From positions 1 through 64,000 of the forward strand of contig WUAI01000002.1 in NCBI GenBank assembly GCA_009827225.1: DNA of 64,000 nt, in the 5' to 3' direction. Under the pieces are notes generated by a model. It was not told the DNA's origin. It did no database searches and saw only the letters and a list, made by a program, of their open reading frames with translations. This DNA is from Flavobacteriaceae bacterium. Its GTDB lineage: Bacteria; Bacteroidota; Bacteroidia; Flavobacteriales; Flavobacteriaceae. Made by a program: the position numbers and the translations under genes. Shown here piece after piece: positions 1-8,116 of the stretch. Each line of letters opens with the position of its first letter. Positions within the stretch are counted from its first letter, which is position 1.

Positions 1-152
1 ACAAAACACGGTAGTGTTACTTTTTGATTTGCACTGAGGGTTTATTGGGATTCTGCAGATCCTGTCGGGGATTTTGAAGGAAATAAAAAACAAAACACGG
101 TAGTGTTGCTTTTTGATTTGCACCGAGGGTTTATTGGGATTCTGCAAATCCT
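1..152. repeat. Two direct copies of a 63-bp repeat
   Basis: Bases 1-63 and 90-152 are the same 63-bp sequence with three substitutions (positions 19, 35 and 58 of the unit), separated by 26 bases of unrelated AT-rich sequence. The first copy starts at the window edge, so the array may continue to the left. Frames through the repeat are closed by stops, so it is probably an intergenic repeat rather than protein repeats. What it does is unknown. Confidence 0.8.
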
Positions 153-202
153 TTAGAGTTCGAACTCGTTTTCATAACGTGAATTTTTCCATGTAAGTTT
201 GC

Positions 203-685
203 ATGTTTCTAACCAGCTATAGTTTGAAGAAAGACATTTTTTACGTCGTCATACAGTTTGCACTCTTTGCGTTCTATTTTATGGATCCGAAATGGTTGGA
301 TCTCGACATACCATATTGGCTCAGGCTTGTTTTTATGGTGTGCACAGGTATAGGTATTCTGATCATCCTATTGGGTGTGATCAATCTCAATGAGAACCTT
401 ACGCCATTTCCAACGCCCAAACGAAACTCAAATCTTATTTCACATGGAATTTACAAATACGTGAGGCATCCCATCTATTCCGGAATAATTATTTCACTGT
501 TGTCCTATGCAATAGTGTCTCAATCAGGGTTTCGAATTGCGGTCGCTATAGCGTTATTACTGGTTTTCTATTTCAAATCCTCCTATGAGGAAAAGAAGTT
601 GATTGAACGATTTGAGGACTATACCGATTACAAAGATGTTACCGGCCGTTTCATTCCGAAGATGAAAAATAGACACTATAAATAA
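203..685 (+). CDS. Isoprenylcysteine carboxyl methyltransferase-family membrane protein
   Basis: A 160-residue integral membrane protein of the ICMT/phospholipid methyltransferase superfamily, which transfers methyl groups from S-adenosylmethionine to membrane-embedded substrates. Hydrophobic segments lie near residues 11-27, 41-62 and 109-124. The family signature GIYKYVRHPIYSG is at 82-94, and the acidic YEEKKLIERFEDY stretch at 128-140 matches the C-terminal cofactor-binding helix of the family. The substrate cannot be read from sequence. A TAnnTTTG-like box (194-201) touches the ATG, so transcription may start inside the annotated start and translation could begin at the TTG ten codons later. 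The gene stands alone before trxB. Confidence 0.8.
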   Translation: MFLTSYSLKKDIFYVVIQFALFAFYFMDPKWLDLDIPYWLRLVFMVCTGIGILIILLGVINLNENLTPFPTPKRNSNLISHGIYKYVRHPIYSGIIISLLSYAIVSQSGFRIAVAIALLLVFYFKSSYEEKKLIERFEDYTDYKDVTGRFIPKMKNRHYK

Positions 686-777
686 TTCCATTATAATAAT
701 TAATGGTTTTATAATGTAAGGATTTACCGTAAGTTACTACTTTTACAATCTAATATTAATAGAAGAATATCAAAGCT

Positions 778-1746
778 ATGTCAGATACAATAGAAAGAAT
801 AAAATGTTTGATCATCGGTTCCGGTCCTGCAGGTTATACCGCCGCAATCTACGCCGCGCGAGCCGATCTTAAACCTGTTTTATACACCGGTATGGAACCC
901 GGTGGACAATTAACAACCACTACTGAAGTGGACAATTTCCCGGGTTATCCGGAAGGTGTGGATGGGCCTACGATGATGGTGCAATTGCAACAGCAGGCGG
1001 AACGATTTGGAACGGAAGTTCGCATCGGTATGGTAACGAGCGTTGATTTTAGTGACGAGGTAGGCGGTTTCCACAAAGTAACCGTTGATAATTCCAAAGA
1101 GATCGAAGCAGAAACCGTAATCATCTCCACTGGAGCCACCGCCAAGTATCTGGGGTTGCCAAGTGAGCAACGATTGAGAGGTGGAGGAGTATCGGCCTGT
1201 GCAGTATGTGATGGCTTCTTCTATAAAGGTCAGGATGTGGCCATCGTAGGAGGAGGGGATACCGCTGCGGAAGAAGCTACTTATCTGGCGAATATTTGCG
1301 AAAAGGTGACCATGTTGGTTCGCCGTGATGAAATGCGTGCTTCCAAAGCCATGCAACATAGAGTGACTGCTGCTAAGAATATAGACCTGAGATATAACAC
1401 CGAGGTAGACGAAGTGCTGGGTGATATGGTAGTGGAAGGTCTGCGTATGAAAAACAATGTGACCGGAGAAACCGAAGAAATCCCTATTACCGGGTTGTTT
1501 ATTGCCATCGGGCATACACCAAACACCCAAATATTTAAAGGGCAATTGGATATGGATGACACAGGTTATATTGTCACCGAGGGCAAGAGCACCAAGACGA
1601 ACAAGCCCGGTGTATTTGCAAGTGGTGATGTTCAGGATAAAGAATATCGACAAGCGGTTACCGCTGCAGGAACGGGATGTATGGCGGCTCTGGACGCCGA
1701 GCGTTACCTGGCAGCTGTTGAAAGCAAAGAAGGAGTAGAGGCTTAA
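778..1746 (+). CDS. trxB: Thioredoxin-disulfide reductase
   Basis: A 322-residue cytoplasmic FAD enzyme that uses NADPH to reduce thioredoxin, the usual length for low-molecular-weight TrxB. The FAD-binding GSGPAG motif is at residues 14-19. The redox-active disulfide is CAVC at 141-144 (many relatives have CATC), and the NADPH-binding GGGDTA is at 158-163. The C-terminal FAD motif ASGDVQD with the following RQAVTAAGTGC is intact. It is a single-gene unit followed by a clear intrinsic terminator. Alternatives such as ferredoxin-NADP reductase lack the CxxC, so the call is firm. Confidence 0.97.
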   Translation: MSDTIERIKCLIIGSGPAGYTAAIYAARADLKPVLYTGMEPGGQLTTTTEVDNFPGYPEGVDGPTMMVQLQQQAERFGTEVRIGMVTSVDFSDEVGGFHKVTVDNSKEIEAETVIISTGATAKYLGLPSEQRLRGGGVSACAVCDGFFYKGQDVAIVGGGDTAAEEATYLANICEKVTMLVRRDEMRASKAMQHRVTAAKNIDLRYNTEVDEVLGDMVVEGLRMKNNVTGETEEIPITGLFIAIGHTPNTQIFKGQLDMDDTGYIVTEGKSTKTNKPGVFASGDVQDKEYRQAVTAAGTGCMAALDAERYLAAVESKEGVEA

Positions 1747-1769
1747 ATAACCTTCCTTTTGAAATATAT

Positions 1770-1803
1770 AAAAATCCGAAACAGCACGTTTCGGATTTTT
1801 TTT
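1770..1803 (+). terminator. Intrinsic terminator after trxB
   Basis: A perfect 10-bp stem (1773-1782 with 1788-1797), a 5-base loop and a run of T residues, 24 bases after the trxB stop codon. Confidence 0.9.
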
Positions 1804-1879
1804 GTGGTAAGAAATATTAAAAAAAGGCACACGAAAGTGAAGAAATTCATGGCGAAAATGAATATTACCTGATTAAATG

Positions 1880-1905
1880 ACCGGAAATACTTATTTTCGG
1901 TTTTT
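1880..1905 (+). terminator. Second terminator-like hairpin upstream of the paralogue pair
   Basis: A 9-bp stem with one G-T wobble (1880-1888 with 1893-1901), a 4-base loop and five T. No gene lies between this and the trxB terminator. It could be a back-up terminator or the end of a short untranslated RNA. The rest of the 1804-1954 gap shows no supported gene. Confidence 0.45.
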
Positions 1906-1954
1906 GTAATTCGAAAGAATGATTATCCTTTAATACCAACCTTAAAATTCTTAA

Positions 1955-3163
1955 ATGTTGAATCAAAAGATTACCCTCCTCAGTTTATTTTTTTTCTGTT
2001 TTATTTCTCTATCAGCACAAATCAATTTCAATTCCGGTTATTTTATTAAGAATGACGGTGAAAAGGTCGATTGCCTGATCAAGAATTACGACTGGTTAAA
2101 CAATCCTATCGAAATTTGGTACAAGTTTTCTGAAATGGGTCCGGAAAAGGCAATCTCTAAAGATGAGATTATCGAATTTGGGATCAACGGAGGCGTGGTG
2201 TTCGAAAAACATCGTGTGCAAATGGATCGTTCGTTACCTTCAATGAACCGACTTTCCGATGAAAGAAATCCTGTTTTCAATGAAGAAGAATTATTGTTGA
2301 AGAAAGTACTGGCGGGTAAAGCGGTTCTTTACAGTTATACCGATCAAAGCCTGAACCGTTTCTTTTATAGTCTGAACGATGGTGAGATTCAACAATTGGT
2401 GTATAAGAAATACAGGATAAGCGGAACCAAAATAGGAGAAAACAATCAGTTTCGGCAACAGTTGCTCAACCTGTTTGACTGTGCAGGTATTTCGAAATCC
2501 CGCTATGAGAAACTCCGGTATACCATCAAGGATATGACCGAGTTGTTTACAGATTATAACAATTGCGATGCTTCGGGTTCAGTGGTTTATTCTGAAGAAA
2601 ATGTAAGCGGTAAAAAAGATCTGTTCAACCTTACCATTAAAGGAGGAATCAGAGCCAATACCATTGAAGCGGTACAAAATAGTATAGGTAGTTCTACTGA
2701 AATCGACTTCGACAACCCGACAAGTTTTCAGCTTGGGCTGGAAGGTGAGTTTATATTTAATTTCAATAAAAATAAATGGAGTGCGGTTGCCGAGGTATAT
2801 TATTATTCTTTCAAAACAAGTGATAACACTTCGATAAATAATGTGATCATCACCGAATATTCTCTTGATTATTCTGCCGTGGAGTTGCTCATTGGGGGAC
2901 GGTATTCTATGTTCACCGGAGATAATTCCCGAGTCTATATCACTGCAAGCTTGGCAACTTCCCTAAGTGGAAATAATGAGCTATTGAGAGCGGGTAATAA
3001 AGTTGATACGGTAGTTAGTCTTGCAAATTTGGGACTTGCCGCAGGATTTAATTATGGTCCCGGATACATTGAAATTAAGTATGGAGCAGAGAAAGTGTTC
3101 TTTGATATTATCGAAAGTCGCTATTCAAGCTTCTCCGTACTGGCAGGATTCTCATTTCTTTAA
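1955..3163 (+). CDS. Exported protein with predicted C-terminal beta-barrel, paralogue A
   Basis: A 402-residue protein I cannot assign to a named family. It has a signal peptide (residues 1-21, ending LSAQ). A soluble N-terminal domain contains the block KVDCLIKNYDWLNNPIEIWY. From about residue 215 to the end, alternating amphipathic strands (KGGIR, FQLGLEGEF, VAEVYYYSF, LLIGGRYSMF, and a terminal FSFL) suggest an outer-membrane barrel of about eight strands. The next gene is a close paralogue. The two proteins are identical over about 50 residues near the N-terminus and about 40 at the C-terminus but differ in the middle, as expected after duplication plus gene conversion. Role unknown. Confidence 0.85.
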   Translation: MLNQKITLLSLFFFCFISLSAQINFNSGYFIKNDGEKVDCLIKNYDWLNNPIEIWYKFSEMGPEKAISKDEIIEFGINGGVVFEKHRVQMDRSLPSMNRLSDERNPVFNEEELLLKKVLAGKAVLYSYTDQSLNRFFYSLNDGEIQQLVYKKYRISGTKIGENNQFRQQLLNLFDCAGISKSRYEKLRYTIKDMTELFTDYNNCDASGSVVYSEENVSGKKDLFNLTIKGGIRANTIEAVQNSIGSSTEIDFDNPTSFQLGLEGEFIFNFNKNKWSAVAEVYYYSFKTSDNTSINNVIITEYSLDYSAVELLIGGRYSMFTGDNSRVYITASLATSLSGNNELLRAGNKVDTVVSLANLGLAAGFNYGPGYIEIKYGAEKVFFDIIESRYSSFSVLAGFSFL

Positions 3164-3241
3164 TCTTAAGAAATCTCTCAGACAGAATCCCATGTAAAAG
3201 AAAATATCTAATCAACTTGAATTACATTAAATAGTCTAATA

Positions 3242-4489
3242 ATGATACCAAGATCTTTATATAAAATATTAATTCATAGTGTACTGTTTTTGTTCTGTTT
3301 ATCGCTAACGGCACAGATTAATTTTAATCAGGGATATTTTATCAATAATGACGGTGAAAAGGTCGATTGCTTAATTAAGAATTATGATTGGTTAAATAAT
3401 CCTATCGAAATTTGGTACAAGTTTTCTGAAATGGGCCCGGAAAAGGCAATCTCTAAAGATGAGATCATCGAGTTCGGGATCAATGGCGGAGTGGTTTTTG
3501 AAAAGCATGTCGTACAAATCGACCGTTCTCTGAATTCAATGAACAGGCTTTCTACGGTTCGTAATCCGGAGTTTGAAACAGAAGAATTACTTCTCAAGAA
3601 AGTCGTTGATGGTAAAGTAGTGTTATATAGTTACACAGATCAAAGTTTGAATCGATTCTTTTATGGAGACGACGAGAGCACTCCTCAGCAGCTGGTTTAT
3701 AAGAAGTACAGAGTGGGAGGAACGAAAATCGGGGAGAACAATCAATTCAAACAACAGCTGCTTAATTTGTTCAACGATTGTGAAGGAGCTCCAAGGTCCC
3801 GGTTTGAAAAGTTGCGATATGAAATCGATCGGTTAACCGAATTATTTATCGTTTATAATAAATGCGACGGATCTGTGGCGATTGTCAATTCCGAAGAAAA
3901 CCTAAGCGGTAAAAAGGATCTATTTAATTTGATCGTAAAGGGTGGTATTCGCAACAGTAACCTGGAGGCCGTTAGAAATTTTATCAATTCAGAGCCTTTG
4001 GTGTTGGATTTTGAAAATCAAACCAGCCTGCAACTAGGTTTGGAAGCAGAGTTTATTTTTAATTTCAACCAGAACAAATGGAGTGCGGTGGCAGAATTAT
4101 ACTATTACAACTACTCAGCTGATGCACCGGTTGTAATCGCCGAGGTGATAAACGGAATTCCTTTTATTACGCGAGACGATTTCTACGAGGTAGAATATTC
4201 AGCTTTGGAGTTTCTACTAGGAGGACGATATTCACTGTTTACAGGTCAAAATTCCAGAGTATATATAACTCCAAGCGTAGCAGTATCATTCCCGATCAAT
4301 AATGAACTTACAGAAAGCGATAGAAAAATAGACGAAGCAGTTACCCTGGCTAATTTTGCAATCGGTGCCGGATTTAATTATGGCCCCGGATACATAGAAA
4401 TTAAGTATGGAGCAGAGAAAGTGTTCTTTGATATTATCGAAAGTCGTTATTCAAGCTTTTCTGTACTGGCAGGGTTCTCTTTCTTATAG
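3242..4489 (+). CDS. Exported protein with predicted C-terminal beta-barrel, paralogue B
   Basis: A 415-residue tandem copy of the preceding gene, 78 bases downstream on the same strand. The signal peptide ends near LTAQ (residues 1-25). The block from NDGEKVDCLIKNYDW through GGVVFEKH, and the last 40 residues from FNYGPGYIEIKYG to the end, match paralogue A exactly. The predicted barrel region around residues 235-350 differs in sequence and carries a longer loop (EVINGIPFITRDDFYEVE). At DNA level a 38-base run is identical around 3399-3436. The two are probably co-transcribed. Function is unknown, and the variable barrel loops suggest an exposed surface. Confidence 0.85.
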   Translation: MIPRSLYKILIHSVLFLFCLSLTAQINFNQGYFINNDGEKVDCLIKNYDWLNNPIEIWYKFSEMGPEKAISKDEIIEFGINGGVVFEKHVVQIDRSLNSMNRLSTVRNPEFETEELLLKKVVDGKVVLYSYTDQSLNRFFYGDDESTPQQLVYKKYRVGGTKIGENNQFKQQLLNLFNDCEGAPRSRFEKLRYEIDRLTELFIVYNKCDGSVAIVNSEENLSGKKDLFNLIVKGGIRNSNLEAVRNFINSEPLVLDFENQTSLQLGLEAEFIFNFNQNKWSAVAELYYYNYSADAPVVIAEVINGIPFITRDDFYEVEYSALEFLLGGRYSLFTGQNSRVYITPSVAVSFPINNELTESDRKIDEAVTLANFAIGAGFNYGPGYIEIKYGAEKVFFDIIESRYSSFSVLAGFSFL

Positions 4490-4491
4490 CA

Positions 4492-4998
4492 TTATTTCAT
4501 TTGATGGTCGTAGCTCAGCACACGCTTGATCTTCCATTCACCATCTGCATCCTTTAACCATAGGTGAGTAAATTTTGCAATACTTCCTGGAATTTCAGGT
4601 GCGCCATTGTGGGATTCGAAAAACCGATGCACCCCTTCCTGAATCGCACCATATAGTTTTCCCTGATCGTAAAGAGGATAAACTTTCAAACTTTCCGGGA
4701 GTAGTTCCCGTCGAGACTTAAAATTAGGATTACCGCAGATTCCATTCCTGAAGTTTTCGATGAAAGTTGATTTTCCTTCAGTAATGCCTCCTTTATCGTG
4801 ATAGAATTCAAGATCTTCTGCAAGTAGATCGTCGAGTAATTCCAATTGGCATTTATTGAATGTTTCACCGAAAAGAAGACTGTCCCTCTTTTTCAAAACG
4901 TCATACAATTCTTCCTGTGAGTTTATTTGGGCTGAAATAGTCGTTATGCCACAAACCATTCCGAAGAAAACCAAAGTAATTCCTATTCTCATAATCAT
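4492..4998 (-). CDS. Exported NTF2-like (DUF4440-type) protein
   Basis: A 168-residue protein with a signal peptide (residues 1-23, ending ISAQ) and one SnoaL/NTF2-like cone domain. The fold is recognised from the early ELYDVLKKRDSLLF helix, the EDLEFYHDKGG segment, FIENFRNGIC and the final strands around FTHLWLKDADGEWKIKRVLSYDH. Such domains often bind small ligands or act as enzymes on them, and the active site cannot be predicted here. It converges with paralogue B (stops 2 bases apart). It is separated from the head-GIN gene by a terminator, so it probably has its own promoter. Confidence 0.8.
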   Translation of the reverse strand: MIMRIGITLVFFGMVCGITTISAQINSQEELYDVLKKRDSLLFGETFNKCQLELLDDLLAEDLEFYHDKGGITEGKSTFIENFRNGICGNPNFKSRRELLPESLKVYPLYDQGKLYGAIQEGVHRFFESHNGAPEIPGSIAKFTHLWLKDADGEWKIKRVLSYDHQMK

Positions 4999-5003
4999 AG
5001 TTT

Positions 5004-5046
5004 AAAAGAAACCCCCAAAGTGCTATGGACTTCACTTAGGGGGTTT
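5004..5046 (-). terminator. Terminator of the PadR/PspC/GIN operon
   Basis: On the minus strand a 14-bp stem with one mismatch (5009-5022 with 5033-5046) is followed by a T-rich tract. It sits between the head-GIN stop and the NTF2-like start. Confidence 0.8.
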
Positions 5047-5073
5047 ACTGGGTGGTTAGATCTTTAATATAAT

Positions 5074-5796
5074 TTACATTTTACGTACACTTCCTGAAGC
5101 ACCGTCTTTTACAGATACGGCGGTAGGATCTCCGTAATAGCGAATGTCACCTCCACTGGAAGCACGTCCTTCAATTTCTTCCCGAACGTTCACCACTATA
5201 TCGGCACCGCTTGAGGCATTTGCTTTACACTTCTTAACTTCCAGATCTCGAGCTTTCAGATCGCTACCACTGGAGGCTTCCGCCACCAATCGCTCTGCAC
5301 GTCCCGAAACCTTTAGATCGGCACCACTGCTTACATCGGCATACACTTCCTTGGCGATGATCTCTACTTCGAGATCAGCACCACTACTGCTATCCAAGGA
5401 TAGATTTTCGCTTTTTATTACCGAGTTGCTGATCACGTCCGATCCACTAGATGCTGATACCTTGTTCAATGAAACGTAGGTAACGTGTACTTTTTGAGAC
5501 TTTGACCTGCGAATGCTTTTGTTAGTACCAATTCTCAGCTCACCGTTCGTAATTTCGGTCTCGATCACCTCCATAAGGTTCTCATCCGCTTCCACAACGA
5601 TTTTGTTTTCGTCTCCTTCGGTCAGGAATACGTCCAGTCCTGCACTTCCTTTTACAGCATCGAAGTCACTGGTTACGGGTCGGTCTTCGGTTACGACATT
5701 TCCGTTCCCTGATACTTGTCCTAATTGAATATCGAAGTTACAGGCGGTTAAAGATATACCGATCAATGCCGCTGCTATTAATTTGATTGATTTCAT
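5074..5796 (-). CDS. Head-GIN domain (DUF2807) lipoprotein
   Basis: A 240-residue protein of the putative auto-transporter adhesin head GIN family. The start is taken at MKSIKLIAAALIG because this gives a proper lipoprotein signal (LIGISLTAC, lipid-modified Cys at about residue 18) and avoids overlap with pspC. The rest is a repetitive beta-solenoid built from recurring ASSGSD/SSGADLEV-type turns at about 20-residue spacing, typical of DUF2807. In Bacteroidota this family is common beside PadR and PspC genes and is thought to act at the envelope, but its molecular role is not established. It is the last gene of the operon. Confidence 0.9.
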   Translation of the reverse strand: MKSIKLIAAALIGISLTACNFDIQLGQVSGNGNVVTEDRPVTSDFDAVKGSAGLDVFLTEGDENKIVVEADENLMEVIETEITNGELRIGTNKSIRRSKSQKVHVTYVSLNKVSASSGSDVISNSVIKSENLSLDSSSGADLEVEIIAKEVYADVSSGADLKVSGRAERLVAEASSGSDLKARDLEVKKCKANASSGADIVVNVREEIEGRASSGGDIRYYGDPTAVSVKDGASGSVRKM

Positions 5797-5809
5797 GATT
5801 GTTTTGATT

Positions 5810-7594
5810 TTAGTTTCCAATTTTCACGTTGATTGAGTCGGCGGGATCGACAGTTTCTATTTCGATCCCATCCTCATCTATGATTAATTTATCACCGTCG
5901 TCGTCCTGAATTTTCAGTCCTTCGTCGTCTATTTTAATGTATTCACCTGAGTCGTTTTTGATGTATACTCCACCATCGTCATCGGTCCAGTCCTCTTCCC
6001 ATTCTTCGGTGGTTTTTTCCGGACAATCCAGGCAACGTGTACGTCCGTCCTCAATGAGCAGGAATTGCTCTTCGTCGCCATTATCCAGTATGTCCCGATA
6101 ATAAGAGTCATTTCTATGGAATGAATAGGTGTTATCATCAGCATAAAGAATAGTTCCTATCGGCAAGTATATAATGGCCTCCACTTCCTGGTCCCGATAT
6201 TTGTTTTCGAAATCGGTAGTGAGATAGGCGTTCATTCCTAGGCTCGAGGTGGCGCTATCGTATGAATAATCATAATTAATAGCCTGCGCTCTTTCCTTAG
6301 CTGCGAGATAGTCGCTTCCTTCAGCACGCTTTTCGATAACGACGCGTCCAACGGAGTCGTTCGTAGATCTCACGATCAATCGGATATCGGTAGAATAGAT
6401 CAGTTTTTCGTCGTTGTCATCATATTTGATGTCCAGTCTACCTCTGCGTCTTGCATCGTATTCATATTTCTCGTTAGAGATCATTTTCAGATTCAACGTA
6501 TCCCCGCTTTTCACGGGCAAGGTATATTCACTGATATATTCTCCATCGAAAGCTGTTTCAGTGGCTTGTCGGATACCTAGTATTCCCAGTCCGATGATAG
6601 ACCCTAACCAAACCACGAATAGGATGATCTTAGCGGGTGTTCCAATGGATTTCAGGTTATTGATAAGCATCTTCAGCCCCAGGATGAACAGCACAAAGAA
6701 TGGTATTCCTACTGCAAACAAAGTGAGCAGGGATACAAACCATATCGGTGCATTGGTGGTATCCACTAATTGGTACCAGTCCATGAATTCACCGTGACCC
6801 CATATTCCAAAGGTTCCTGCAGTGAACAGACCGATGATGAGTCCTACCAGGGTGGTAAGTGCCACTATGATTAAAATAATTCCAAAGAATTTGACAAATA
6901 TTTTTAAAAGTGTAAGAAGGATACTACCGAGCGTATCGAAAAAACTGGTGGCACCACTTTTTACTTTATTCCCGTATTTGTCGTAGTCTACGTTTTTTAT
7001 CCTATCGGAGACATCTTCATATCCTTCTTTAAACTTTTTTTCAATATTGGAGATATTTATGGGTTCCCCGGTCATCTTCAATTTGTCTGAAGTGGTTACC
7101 GCTGCCGGTACCAGGATCCAGAACAATATGTAGATCACAATGAAGATTCCACTTGAGAACAGGGTGAATAAAATCCAGAACAGGCGCACCCATACGGCAT
7201 CAATACCCAGGTAGTGTCCTAATCCGGATGAAACACCGGCAATAAATTTATTGTCCTCGTCTCTGAAAAGTTGTTTGCTGGAGGATCTTTGTTTTCTTGA
7301 TTTTGGTGGAGCATCCTCAAAGATCTCATCGTCCACCATATAATCTTCGGGCTGACCCATAACTGCGATCACCTCGTCGAGTTCCTTTATTGTCACTACC
7401 TGTGTACTTCTTTCCAGTTTTTCTGAAAATAGTTCAGCGATTCGAGCCTCGATGTCCCGAATAATCTCATCGCTCCCCGTGGGGTCACTCAATGATCTTT
7501 TTATGGCATCCAGATAGCGTTGAAGTTTTCCAAAAGCATCTTCATCGATGTGGAAAAATGTTCCTGCTAAATTAATATTTACTGTCTTGTTCAT
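5810..7594 (-). CDS. PspC-domain membrane protein with long C-terminal extension
   Basis: A 594-residue membrane protein. Residues 1-90 form a cytoplasmic N-terminal region (IKRSLSDPTGSDEIIRDIEARIAELF). A canonical PspC domain follows at about 108-165, with RDEDNKFIAGVSSGLGHYLG and a membrane pair ending FWILVPAA. Further transmembrane segments lie near 230-260, 285-310 and 325-345. The C-terminal third is a predicted extracytoplasmic domain with a very acidic tail (DDGD/DEDGIEIET). PspC proteins sense or buffer envelope stress. The start codon overlaps the padR stop by 4 bases (ATGA), indicating translational coupling. A CLDC pair lies in the acidic tail region. Confidence 0.93.
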   Translation of the reverse strand: MNKTVNINLAGTFFHIDEDAFGKLQRYLDAIKRSLSDPTGSDEIIRDIEARIAELFSEKLERSTQVVTIKELDEVIAVMGQPEDYMVDDEIFEDAPPKSRKQRSSSKQLFRDEDNKFIAGVSSGLGHYLGIDAVWVRLFWILFTLFSSGIFIVIYILFWILVPAAVTTSDKLKMTGEPINISNIEKKFKEGYEDVSDRIKNVDYDKYGNKVKSGATSFFDTLGSILLTLLKIFVKFFGIILIIVALTTLVGLIIGLFTAGTFGIWGHGEFMDWYQLVDTTNAPIWFVSLLTLFAVGIPFFVLFILGLKMLINNLKSIGTPAKIILFVVWLGSIIGLGILGIRQATETAFDGEYISEYTLPVKSGDTLNLKMISNEKYEYDARRRGRLDIKYDDNDEKLIYSTDIRLIVRSTNDSVGRVVIEKRAEGSDYLAAKERAQAINYDYSYDSATSSLGMNAYLTTDFENKYRDQEVEAIIYLPIGTILYADDNTYSFHRNDSYYRDILDNGDEEQFLLIEDGRTRCLDCPEKTTEEWEEDWTDDDGGVYIKNDSGEYIKIDDEGLKIQDDDGDKLIIDEDGIEIETVDPADSINVKIGN

Positions 7595-7929
7595 TTTGTA
7601 GTTTTTTCGCTGGTTACTCTATTTACAGCCTGTTGCAACGCGCTCCAGGTAGTGTTTAATTCCTTTAAAAATAATTTACCGGTTTCGGTTAATTCATAAT
7701 ACTTTCGCGGTGGGCCACTGGTAGATTCTTCCCAGCGATAATTTAAAAGCCCTGCGTTCTTTAGTCGTGTTAACAGGGGATAAATCGTCCCTTCCACCAC
7801 GAGCATTTTCGCGTCTTTCAGAGTGTCCAGAATATCGCTGGTATAGGCTTCCCCATCTTTCAGGATGGAAAGTATGCAATATTCTAAAACCCCTTTTCGC
7901 ATTTGCGCTTTTGTGTTTTCGATTTTCAT
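7591..7929 (-). CDS. PadR-family transcriptional regulator
   Basis: A 112-residue winged-helix regulator starting at MKIENTKAQMRKGVLEYC. The PadR signature covers ILSILKDGEAYTSDIL, the recognition helix (VVEGTIYPLLTRL), and the wing GPPRKYYELTETGKLFL, with a short C-terminal dimer helix. The longer reading frame upstream (to 8004) runs over a separate small gene and is rejected as the start. PadR proteins usually repress their own operon and respond to small molecules or envelope stress. Here the gene is coupled to pspC by a 4-base overlap, so it likely autoregulates this operon. Confidence 0.93.
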   Translation of the reverse strand: MKIENTKAQMRKGVLEYCILSILKDGEAYTSDILDTLKDAKMLVVEGTIYPLLTRLKNAGLLNYRWEESTSGPPRKYYELTETGKLFLKELNTTWSALQQAVNRVTSEKTTK

Positions 7930-7936
7930 ATACTTA

Positions 7937-8116
7937 TTAATTTGTTCGAGACAACAATTCGTCTCTCGTGATGATATAATGAGGATTAAGTTGTTGTACG
8001 TCATACCGACATTCGGTACGCTCGATCTTGCTGATCACTCCGATTTCTTCGGAAGGGATCTCGCCGTGTACTACGTTGAGTACAATGGCCAATAATATAC
8101 TAACTAACGTGCTCAT
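7937..8116 (-). CDS. Small 59-residue exported or membrane-anchored protein
   Basis: A 59-codon frame lies on the minus strand between the DUF4870 gene (17-base overlap of its 3' end) and padR (7 bases before its ATG). It begins MSTLVSILLAIVLNVVHG and ends RDELLSRTN. The first 17 residues are hydrophobic, like a signal anchor, and the rest is charged with one Cys (TECRYDV). It starts after a purine-rich leader and fills the gap exactly, with gene-like spacing, so it is probably a real operon member. I do not recognise the family. A signal-peptide-bearing regulator of the PspC/PadR module is a possible but untested role. Confidence 0.7.
   Translation of the reverse strand: MSTLVSILLAIVLNVVHGEIPSEEIGVISKIERTECRYDVQQLNPHYIITRDELLSRTN

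Noticed and set aside
1-152. CRISPR-like direct repeats
   Set aside because: Only two units, 63 bp long, with 26 bases between and no cas gene. This does not fit a CRISPR array.
910-1830. 306-codon open frame on the minus strand opposite trxB
   Set aside because: It is antisense to a gene with all TrxB motifs and has no recognisable domain. Its length is expected from codon bias of the true gene.
7930-8004. Longer N-terminus for PadR
   Set aside because: It overlaps the 59-codon frame, begins with a hydrophobic stretch not seen in PadR proteins, and the internal ATG has normal family spacing.
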